A DNA stretch of 12,186 nt, taken from contig JBMOLK010000163.1 in NCBI GenBank assembly GCA_049325575.1, forward strand, positions 1-12,186. The letters are read 5' to 3'. The notes under the pieces are model-generated. The model was not told the origin of the DNA. It did not search any database and saw only the letters and a program-made list of their open reading frames with translations. Shown here piece after piece: positions 6,900-12,186 of the stretch. Origin of the DNA: JBMOLK01 sp049325575. GTDB lineage: Bacteria; Bacillota; Clostridia; Acetivibrionales; Acetivibrionaceae. Every line of letters starts with the position of its first letter. Positions within the stretch are counted from its first letter, which is position 1. The position numbers and the translations under genes are program-made.

Positions 6900-7634
6900 T
6901 CAGTAATAGACTTCTACAAGATACAGACCTTCTGCTGGAGCTGTACGCCCTGCCCTTTTCCTGTCGAGGCTTTTTATTACATCAGGTATGTCTTCCTCCC
7001 TTATCCTTCCCATACCTACATCAACAAGTGTACCCACTATGATCCGTACCATATTGTATAAAAAACCGTTTCCGGATATCTCAAACCTGATTATGTCCTC
7101 ATTCATCTCCAATGATACACCTGTAATAGTTCTTACAGAAGTTTTGACACTGCTTCCACTGGCCTTAAATGCCGAAAAATCATGTGTGCCCAAAAAGTGT
7201 GCCGCAGACCTTTGCATGCTATGATAGTCCAGTTCATGTGAAACATGATACGCCCTGTTTCTTAGAATGGCCGATGGAAACCTGGAGTTATATATTAGGT
7301 ATCTATACCTCTTACCCTTTGCACAAAATCTTGCATGGAAGTCTTCACTTACTTCCTCAGACTTTTTTATCACAATGTCCTGGGGAAGTAACCTGTTCAA
7401 AGCATAGGAAAACCTGTCGGAAGGTATGTTTGAGCCTGTCTTAAAATTAGCCACCTGACCATATGCGTGTACACCAAAATCCGTCCTGCTGGACCCAATT
7501 ATAGTAATTTCTTCTCCGGTCAGCCCTTTTATGGCTTTTTCCACTGTTTCCTGAACTGTTTTTGCATTTTTCTGGCTCTGCCAGCCATGATAGTTTGTCC
7601 CATCGTATTCTATAGTCAGCTTTACATTTTTCAT
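6900..7634 (-). CDS. truA: tRNA pseudouridine(38-40) synthase TruA
   Basis: Cytosolic enzyme (244 residues) that isomerises uridines 38, 39 and 40 in the anticodon stem-loop of tRNAs. The N-terminal IEYDGTNYHGWQ (8-19) is the family hallmark. The catalytic aspartate is Asp52 in SSRTDFGVHAYGQ, a mild variant of the usual GRTDAGVHA. Later family segments KRYRYLIYN, HDFSAFKASGS and GNGFLYNMVRIIVGTL are all present, and the C-terminus RTAPAEGLYLVEVYY is complete. ATG at 7634 has AAGGA upstream. In many Firmicutes truA directly follows ecfT and precedes rplM-rpsI; here a glucokinase gene comes between ecfT and truA, and carD follows instead of the ribosomal genes. Confidence 0.95.
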   Translation of the reverse strand: MKNVKLTIEYDGTNYHGWQSQKNAKTVQETVEKAIKGLTGEEITIIGSSRTDFGVHAYGQVANFKTGSNIPSDRFSYALNRLLPQDIVIKKSEEVSEDFHARFCAKGKRYRYLIYNSRFPSAILRNRAYHVSHELDYHSMQRSAAHFLGTHDFSAFKASGSSVKTSVRTITGVSLEMNEDIIRFEISGNGFLYNMVRIIVGTLVDVGMGRIREEDIPDVIKSLDRKRAGRTAPAEGLYLVEVYY

Positions 7635-7670
7635 ATCATCTTCCTTAAGTCAGATATTTGGAACATATTT

Positions 7671-7694
7671 AAGGGACACCCTCACGTGTCCCTT
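7671..7694 (-). other. Strong hairpin between glk and truA
   Basis: A perfect 9-bp inverted repeat (AAGGGACAC 7671-7679, GTGTCCCTT 7686-7694) with a 6-base loop lies 29 bases after the glk stop. On the minus strand only TTAAATATGTT follows, so there is no true U-tract. It may be a weak terminator or an RNA-stability or processing element that lets truA be expressed at a different level from glk. Confidence 0.55.
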
Positions 7695-7722
7695 GTAGTC
7701 ATTCATTATATTTTAGCTCTGC

Positions 7723-8673
7723 TTATACCTTACCAAGCATTGCTGCACCTACAATTCCCGCGTCATTACCCATTTGTGCCGTCCTAAGCTCTGTCTGGGG
7801 TATTTCTTCCTTACTGTATACTCCCTGCTTTATTAGCTCTCTTAGGGGCTTTAAAAGGTATTCTCCTTCTTTACACACGCCTCCGCCGATTACCAGAACT
7901 TCAGGCATAAATATATTTATCATATCAATAAGTCCCTCTGCAATATATTTTATATACTGCTTGACTACTTTTTCGCCTGTCTCGTCATCCTGTTTTGCAG
8001 CGTCAAAGGCCGTCTTAGCGTCAATCCTGGATAAATCACCGTTAACAAGTTTGTTAATAAGGGATTCGGGATTCTCCTGGGCCGCTGCCTTCGTCTGCCT
8101 TATCAATGCAGTAGCTGAGGCATATGCTTCCCAACATCCCTTTCTTCCGCAGGTACACTGCTCTCCGTCAACCACCATAACTGTATGACCAAGCTCTGCC
8201 CCTGCATAGTTAAATCCACTGTATGTTTTCCCGTCTATTACAACACCACCGCCTATACCCGTTCCCAAGGTAATTGTAACAGAGTGTTTTGCTCCCTTTG
8301 CTGCACCTGCTACACTTTCTGCCAAAGCTGCACAGTTTGCATCATTATCAAGATAAACAGGTAAATTTATATACTTTTGTATCTCTGCCCTTATAGGAAC
8401 ATTTCTGAAATTAAGATTGCAATTGTATACAAGAATTCCATCCTTGCAGTTTGGCGTACCGGGACTTCCAACCCCGATATTCTTAACCTGGTCAATACTT
8501 ACCCCTGAATCATTAATAACCTTTAGGGTAAGCATCGCCATATCCTTTATTATTTCCTGATATGGCCTTTCTCTGAAGGTTGGAACACTATCTTTATGGA
8601 TAATCTTACCGTCTTCATCAACCAATCCAACTGCTATATTTGTTCCACCAAGATCAATCCCCACGTAATACAT
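7723..8673 (-). CDS. glk: ROK family glucokinase
   Basis: Cytosolic sugar kinase (316 residues) expected to phosphorylate glucose with ATP. It shows the phosphate-binding start VGIDLGGTNIAVGLV (4-18), the catalytic base Asp111 in DNDANCAALAE, and LGTGIGGGVVIDG (136-148). The ROK zinc site is complete: ELGH (His163), then CTCGRKGCWEAYAS with Cys173, Cys175 and Cys180. Length is normal for bacterial ROK glucokinases; specificity for glucose rather than another hexose is inferred. A very strong ribosome site (AGGAGGAG) lies 4 bases before the ATG. It stands between ecfT and truA with 187 bases before it and a hairpin after it, so it may be a separate or semi-separate transcription unit. Confidence 0.92.
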   Translation of the reverse strand: MYYVGIDLGGTNIAVGLVDEDGKIIHKDSVPTFRERPYQEIIKDMAMLTLKVINDSGVSIDQVKNIGVGSPGTPNCKDGILVYNCNLNFRNVPIRAEIQKYINLPVYLDNDANCAALAESVAGAAKGAKHSVTITLGTGIGGGVVIDGKTYSGFNYAGAELGHTVMVVDGEQCTCGRKGCWEAYASATALIRQTKAAAQENPESLINKLVNGDLSRIDAKTAFDAAKQDDETGEKVVKQYIKYIAEGLIDMINIFMPEVLVIGGGVCKEGEYLLKPLRELIKQGVYSKEEIPQTELRTAQMGNDAGIVGAAMLGKV

Positions 8674-8734
8674 TTTTCTCCTCCTAGTCGGTATTTATTA
8701 GTTTTTTAAGACAACCCCTTGTATAAATATGCTC

Positions 8735-8780
8735 TCTCTATGTATATATACCAGTGCTTTATTAACAAATTTTCAATGTT
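8735..8780 (-). promoter_or_regulatory. Possible glk promoter in the ecfT-glk spacer
   Basis: The 187-base spacer between ecfT and glk holds no gene. On the minus strand it contains TTGAAA, then TTGTTA, followed by TGG-TATATATACA. TTGTTA with TATACA gives a 16-base spacer, and TGG-TATATA is an extended -10 form. Several alignments are possible, so the exact promoter is uncertain. Confidence 0.45.
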
Positions 8781-8860
8781 AAATATGCACATCCTATTCT
8801 TGTACCTCGAATGCTCTAAAAAAACAATCCCAAATCTTCTGCAATAGGTTGATATATATA

Positions 8861-9670
8861 TTATACAGGCATTTTAAGGTATTGTACATATAATAGAATA
8901 AATTCAAAAACCAGCACTGATAATAGAACTTTAAAATCCACCTTTGAGAGCTTAAGCTGCTTCATTCTGGTACGCCCTTCGCCACCCCTGTAGCACCGTG
9001 CTTCCATTGCCACTGCCAGGTCCTCCGCCCTTCTAAAAGCACTTACAAACAGGGGGACCAATACCGGTATAAAGCTTTTAGCCCGTTGTATAATGTTTCC
9101 CGTCTCAAAATCTGCTCCCCTTGATGCCTGTGCCTTCATTATTTTATCAGTTTCCTCTAAAAGTGCAGGTATAAACCTTAGGGCAATGGTCATCATCATG
9201 GCAAACTCATGAACGGGAAGGCGGAACCGTTTTAAAGGATTTAAGAGTCTTTCGATTCCATCTGTAAGTGAAATGGGTGTAGTGGTAAGGGTTAGAAGAG
9301 ATGTGCTCATAATCAAAAGCGAAAGCCTAAGTGCTATCTTAGCTGCCTTATCCAGCCCTTCCCAGGTTATATGCAAAAACTTGTACTCATAAATTACTGA
9401 CCCTGGAGTAGTAAAAATATTGACCAGGGTTGTAAAAACAACGATAAACATTATGGGCTTAAGTCCTTTCAGGGTATAGCGTACAGGAATCCTTGACACC
9501 ATGACAGATGCCAGTATGAAACTTCCAAACATCAAAAAAACCGTATAGGATTTTAACACCAATATAGTCGCCATGAGTATTAAAGAAAGAACAATTTTTA
9601 CCCTTGGGTCCGTCCTGTGTATCAATGAGTCTCCGGGAAAGTATTGTCCCAGTGTTATATCCTTAATCAT
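8861..9670 (-). CDS. ecfT: ECF transporter transmembrane protein EcfT
   Basis: Integral membrane scaffold (269 residues) of a group II energy-coupling-factor importer. It transmits ATPase movements to interchangeable S components that bind vitamins or metal ions. The N-terminus GQYFPGDSLIHRTDPRVK is typical, followed by about five hydrophobic helices. The two cytosolic coupling helices carry the Ala-Arg-Gly type motifs QASRGADF and AMEARCYRGGEGRTR; the second has Cys where many homologues have Gly. ATG at 9670 has AGGAGAA before it and starts 15 bases after the ecfA2 stop, so the pair is certainly co-transcribed. Substrates depend on S components encoded elsewhere and cannot be read from this gene. 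Confidence 0.94.
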   Translation of the reverse strand: MIKDITLGQYFPGDSLIHRTDPRVKIVLSLILMATILVLKSYTVFLMFGSFILASVMVSRIPVRYTLKGLKPIMFIVVFTTLVNIFTTPGSVIYEYKFLHITWEGLDKAAKIALRLSLLIMSTSLLTLTTTPISLTDGIERLLNPLKRFRLPVHEFAMMMTIALRFIPALLEETDKIMKAQASRGADFETGNIIQRAKSFIPVLVPLFVSAFRRAEDLAVAMEARCYRGGEGRTRMKQLKLSKVDFKVLLSVLVFEFILLYVQYLKMPV

Positions 9671-9685
9671 TAAAACTTCTCCTTA

Positions 9686-10528
9686 TTACTTCCTAAGATA
9701 TCTTTTAAGCTCTTCCTTTGCTTTACTAACGGTAAATATATCATCATTTATATCCGGCAATAAAGCCTTTAGCTTCTTCATAAGGTATGTGATCTGGGGT
9801 GCAGCAAGGCCTATCTCCTCCAACCTTTCGGTGTCCTTAAATATCTCGGCGGCTGACCCATCCATTTCAATTCTCCCCTTGTTCATTACGATTATCCTTT
9901 TAGCAAGCTTCGCAATATCCTCCATACTGTGGGAAACCAGGATAACCATAATACCGCAGTTCTTATGTAAGTTTACAACCAATTCAAATATTTCATCCCG
10001 GCCTTTAGGGTCCAAACCTGCAGTAGGTTCATCCAGAACTAGTATCTTAGGACTTAGTACCAGTATTCCTGCCATAGCAACTCTTCTTTTCTGTCCTCCC
10101 GACAGTTCAAAGGGGGACTTATTCAGCACATCTTCATTAAGACCTACAGAGCAAATTACCTCCTTAACTTTCTTATCTGTTTCTTCCGGGCTTATCCCTC
10201 TCTTTTCAAGGCCAAACGCAATATCCTTATACACAGTCTCCTCAAAAAGCTGATGTTCCGGATATTGAAACACAATTCCCACCCGTCTTCTTATATCCCT
10301 GGTGTCCTTACCTGCTATATCCTGACCGTCTAAATGTACACTTCCGGTGGTTGGTTTTAAAAGTCCGTTGAAATGCTGTATCAAAGTCGATTTCCCTGAC
10401 CCGGTATGCCCTATTATGCCGATTAGTTCTCCAGCTTCTATATTTAAGTTTATATTATCCAGCGCTTTCTTCTCAAAAGGAGTACCTTTCATATAGATAT
10501 ATGAAAGATCTTTTACCTTAAGCGTCAT
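9686..10528 (-). CDS. ecfA2: ECF transporter ATPase EcfA2
   Basis: ATP-binding subunit (280 residues) of the ECF importer, pairing with EcfA1 and EcfT at the inner face of the membrane. Motifs: Walker A GHTGSGKST (40-48), Q-loop VFQYPEHQLFEETV (Gln88), signature ELSGGQKRRVAMAGIL (141-156), Walker B ILVLDEP (162-168) and switch His200 in VSHS. The PEHQLFEETV and RRVAMAGIL wording points to EcfA2 rather than EcfA1, and the extended C-terminal tail is as expected. It is the first gene of its operon. No ecfA1 precedes it: the upstream DNA is a divergent promoter region followed by a methyltransferase on the other strand. The ribosome site GGAGG lies 4 bases before the ATG. Confidence 0.93.
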   Translation of the reverse strand: MTLKVKDLSYIYMKGTPFEKKALDNINLNIEAGELIGIIGHTGSGKSTLIQHFNGLLKPTTGSVHLDGQDIAGKDTRDIRRRVGIVFQYPEHQLFEETVYKDIAFGLEKRGISPEETDKKVKEVICSVGLNEDVLNKSPFELSGGQKRRVAMAGILVLSPKILVLDEPTAGLDPKGRDEIFELVVNLHKNCGIMVILVSHSMEDIAKLAKRIIVMNKGRIEMDGSAAEIFKDTERLEEIGLAAPQITYLMKKLKALLPDINDDIFTVSKAKEELKRYLRK

Positions 10529-10569
10529 TTTGCCTCCAAATTTCTTTATTACACATCTAATTATAATTA

Positions 10570-10598
10570 TTTATACACTTTTTAATACGCAACTTCAA
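10570..10598 (-). promoter_or_regulatory. ecfA2 operon promoter
   Basis: On the minus strand TTGAAG (10593-10598) and TATAAA (10570-10575) are separated by 17 bases, with GTG just before the -10. It lies about 42 bases ahead of the ecfA2 ATG and points away from the methyltransferase gene. Confidence 0.65.
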
Positions 10599-10604
10599 GT
10601 AAGT

Positions 10605-10633
10605 TTTTTATTTTAATGCGTTTATGCTATAAT
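10605..10633 (+). promoter_or_regulatory. Methyltransferase gene promoter (extended -10)
   Basis: TGC-TATAAT gives a perfect -10 (10628-10633) with an extended element; the -35 is a weak TTTTTA (10605-10610) at 17 bases. Transcription would start near 10640 and leave a leader of about 125 bases. Its -35 lies only 6 bases from the -35 of the divergent ecfA2 promoter. Confidence 0.65.
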
Positions 10634-10657
10634 CACATTAGAGATAGCGAACTTTGA

Positions 10658-10719
10658 AGATAAACATATGATTCTCTTAAGCCTATTTGATTCAAACGGC
10701 TAGCCTATCTTGTTTATCT
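10658..10719 (+). other. Structured 5' leader of the methyltransferase mRNA
   Basis: A perfect 9-bp long-range stem pairs AGATAAACA (10658-10666) with TGTTTATCT (10711-10719). Inside it, AGCC (10680-10683) can pair with GGCT (10698-10701), and TTTG (10686-10689) with CAAA (10693-10696), giving a nested hairpin. The element ends 45 bases before the ATG. It matches no riboswitch class I recognise; I infer only that the leader can fold. Confidence 0.4.
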
Positions 10720-10764
10720 ACTTTTACAGTTCGATTTCTTAATAATATTTTATCTGGAGGAATA

Positions 10765-11934
10765 ATGGCGAAGGTATTTTTAATTAAAGGTAAAGAAGCC
10801 AGGGTATTAGACGGGCACCCCTGGATATTCAAGAGTGATATAAATGAAGTTTACGGTAAATTTTCAAATGGTGATATAGTTGATGTATATAGCAGCAGAA
10901 ACAGGTTTTTAGGGCGGGGCTATCTTAATACCAAATCTCAGATAACTATACGGATGATGACATATGAAGAGGAGGATATTAACTCCGACTTTCTATATAA
11001 GCGCATTCATGCAGCATGGGAATACAGAAAAAAAGTTGCAGATACTATGAGCTGCAGGGCCGTTTTTGCAGAGTCGGATTTTCTTCCCGGTCTTATAGTG
11101 GACAAGTTTTCCGATTACCTGGTTGTTCAAACCCTGGCCCTTGGAATTGATATGTTTAAAAGTCAGATCGTTGAGATACTGGATGATATAATAAAACCTG
11201 CAGGTATATATGAGAGAAACGATGTACATGTGCGGGAACTTGAAGGTCTTGACCAAAGGACAGGATTTCTCAAGGGGCCCTTTGATACAAACGTGGAAAT
11301 GGTAGAAAACGGTGTTAAGTTTATAGTTGACGTTGCCAAAGGTCAAAAGACAGGCTTCTTCCTTGACCAAAAAGAGAATAGGGCTGCAATAAAACCTTTT
11401 GTGAAAGATGCCAGAGTTCTGGATTGCTTTACACATACAGGATCATTTGCCCTTCACGCAGCCCACTATGGTGCCTCCAGTGTTTTGGGTATTGATGTAT
11501 CGGAGCATGCCGTACAATGTGCAGCACATAATGCAAAAATTAATGACCTTGACACAAACTGCAGCTTTGAAGCTGCCAATACCTTTGACAAGCTTCGGGA
11601 GTTTTACGATAACAATGAAACCTTTGATGTCATAATACTTGATCCTCCAGCTTTTACAAAGTCCAGAAGCGCTGTTGAAGGTGCTGTGAGAGGTTACAAG
11701 GAGATAAACCTAAGGGCCATGAAGATAATAGAAAGCGGCGGTTTTCTCGTTACTTGTTCATGTTCTCACCATGTAAGCCCGGACCTTTTTATGGATATAC
11801 TTTATAATGCGGCTATAGACTCAAAAAGGAAAGTGAGATTGATCGAGCAAAGGTCTCAAGCCAAGGATCACCCTATACTATTGGCATCTGAAGAAACCGA
11901 GTATTTAAAGTGTGTAATACTTCAGGTAGTTTAA
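10765..11934 (+). CDS. rlmI: RlmI-type 23S rRNA (cytosine-C5) methyltransferase
   Basis: SAM-dependent methyltransferase (389 residues) of the RlmI family, which in E. coli makes m5C1962 in 23S rRNA. ATG at 10765 is chosen because GGAGG lies 4 bases upstream and the protein then begins with the N-terminal PUA RNA-binding domain (about 2-75, with HPWIFKSDI). A middle RNase H-like region follows, including YERNDVHVRELEGL and KGQKTGFFLDQKENR. The Rossmann methyltransferase core carries motif I VLDCFTHTGSFALHA (from 218), DPPAF (293-297) and TCSCS (330-334), whose cysteines are candidates for the catalytic nucleophile of m5C enzymes. It is the only plus-strand gene and has its own promoter. The exact target base is inferred from the family; paralogues with other sites exist, so the symbol is provisional. 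Confidence 0.85.
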   Translation: MAKVFLIKGKEARVLDGHPWIFKSDINEVYGKFSNGDIVDVYSSRNRFLGRGYLNTKSQITIRMMTYEEEDINSDFLYKRIHAAWEYRKKVADTMSCRAVFAESDFLPGLIVDKFSDYLVVQTLALGIDMFKSQIVEILDDIIKPAGIYERNDVHVRELEGLDQRTGFLKGPFDTNVEMVENGVKFIVDVAKGQKTGFFLDQKENRAAIKPFVKDARVLDCFTHTGSFALHAAHYGASSVLGIDVSEHAVQCAAHNAKINDLDTNCSFEAANTFDKLREFYDNNETFDVIILDPPAFTKSRSAVEGAVRGYKEINLRAMKIIESGGFLVTCSCSHHVSPDLFMDILYNAAIDSKRKVRLIEQRSQAKDHPILLASEETEYLKCVILQVV

Positions 11935-11949
11935 GTTGCATTAAAAGTA

Positions 11950-11981
11950 CAGCACATATAAGGATGGCCTCATATGTGCTG
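11950..11981. terminator. Hairpin between convergent genes
   Basis: A perfect 10-bp inverted repeat (CAGCACATAT 11950-11959, ATATGTGCTG 11972-11981) has a 12-base loop in which AGG/CCT can pair further. It lies 15 bases after the methyltransferase stop and downstream of the convergent gene's stop. The T-rich tail is on the minus-strand side (TACTTTTAA), so it is better as a terminator for the right-hand gene, though probably used from both sides. Confidence 0.65.
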
Positions 11982-12021
11982 ATTACTGCAGTATATTACG
12001 TGCTGACTTTATGATAGAGTT

Positions 12022-12186
12022 TTATATTTGGGTAGGGGTAGGAGTCGGAACAAAACTGGAAGGCGTAGGCGTAATATATACGTCTTCACCCGTTATTGTT
12101 TCGATTCTTTCTTCGCTGGCACCAACTATCTTCCACCCGTTTTCTGTCTTCACCAGGACAGCTTCCCCTTTTATTCTTTGGCCCAA
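12022..12186 (-). CDS. Unidentified protein, C-terminal 54 residues only (Thr/Pro-rich tail)
   Basis: An open frame enters from the right edge and ends with TAA at 12022-12024. The visible part reads GEAVLVKTENGWKIVGASEE, then a Glu/Thr-rich stretch, then the tail TPTPSSFVPTPTPTQI. The VLVKTENGWKIVG segment resembles the final strand of small NTF2-like or DUF4829-like domains often found in clostridial lipoproteins; this is only an impression. Thr/Pro-rich tails are common in surface-exposed proteins, so export is plausible but cannot be checked because the N-terminus is missing. A hairpin with a T-rich minus-strand tail lies about 40 bases downstream, supporting a real gene end. Confidence 0.65.
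   Translation of the reverse strand: MGQRIKGEAVLVKTENGWKIVGASEERIETITGEDVYITPTPSSFVPTPTPTQI

Noticed and set aside
7470..7500. Variant TruA active-site wording (SSRTDFGVHA)
   Set aside because: The catalytic Asp and the essential Arg are kept and the rest of the protein is standard, so this is ordinary family variation.
9002..9010. Cys for Gly change in the second EcfT coupling motif (EARCYRGG)
   Set aside because: The rest of the motif is intact and I believe this variant occurs in related bacteria, so it does not indicate a broken gene.
9573..10253. Long plus-strand open frame of 226 codons opposite ecfT and ecfA2
   Set aside because: It lies antisense to two well-supported genes, has low-complexity Ser/Ile/Leu-rich content, crosses the gene boundary, and shows no domain or ribosome site. 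It is a by-product of minus-strand coding.
10640..10764. Known riboswitch or T-box in the methyltransferase leader
   Set aside because: I see no T-box sequence, no recognisable riboswitch core and no terminator hairpin before the ATG; only generic pairing is supported.
10993..11436. Minus-strand open frame of 147 codons opposite the methyltransferase gene
   Set aside because: It is fully antisense to a conserved enzyme with clear motifs, and its composition (Cys, His and Phe rich) is typical of a shadow frame.
1..12186. Mobile elements, CRISPR arrays, tRNA or rRNA genes
   Set aside because: No transposase, integrase, regularly spaced repeats or tRNA-like cloverleaf was seen; the only long repeat is the paralogous kinase pair.

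Overview
The window looks like a chromosomal segment of a low-GC Firmicute, most likely an anaerobic member of the Clostridia. The reasons are the AT-rich spacers, strong GGAGG-type ribosome binding sites, consensus sigma-A promoters, CarD, the MEP isoprenoid enzyme IspD, a NatAB-type exporter and a group II ECF transporter. The species cannot be named from the sequence alone. Most of the window is conserved housekeeping DNA. I saw no transposase, integrase, phage gene, CRISPR array, tRNA or rRNA.

Layout, left to right. All genes read on the minus strand except one. (1) 1-3006: two adjacent, clearly paralogous membrane sensor histidine kinases with an unusual HNFKTP phosphorylation box; the left one runs off the window exactly at its H-box. 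(2) 3124-3151: a 9-bp-stem terminator. (3) 3203-5873: ispD-natA-natB, apparently one transcription unit with an extended -10 promoter before ispD. (4) 5951-5987: an AT-rich terminator between carD and ispD. (5) 6021-6500: carD, preceded by a 399-base gene-free stretch holding two tandem consensus sigma-A promoters and a long leader. (6) 6900-10528: ecfA2-ecfT-glk-truA, with a ROK glucokinase placed between the ECF transporter genes and truA. (7) 10529-10764: a divergent control region with back-to-back promoters and a structured leader. (8) 10765-11934, plus strand: an RlmI-type 23S rRNA m5C methyltransferase. (9) 11950-11981: a hairpin between convergent genes. (10) 12022-12186: the last 54 residues of an unidentified protein with a Thr/Pro-rich tail, minus strand.

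Functional themes. EcfT and EcfA2 are the energising half of a vitamin or metal importer; the partner ATPase EcfA1 and the substrate-binding S components are not here. TruA and the RlmI-like enzyme modify tRNA and rRNA. CarD contacts RNA polymerase at promoters. IspD makes CDP-methylerythritol for isoprenoids, and NatAB is a predicted sodium or drug exporter. The two kinases have no response regulator in the window, so their target is unknown.

No clearly new biological system is evident. The points most worth a second look are the duplicated orphan kinases, the rearranged ecf-truA cluster with an inserted glucokinase and no ecfA1, the two-promoter long leader of carD, and the structured leader of the methyltransferase gene.
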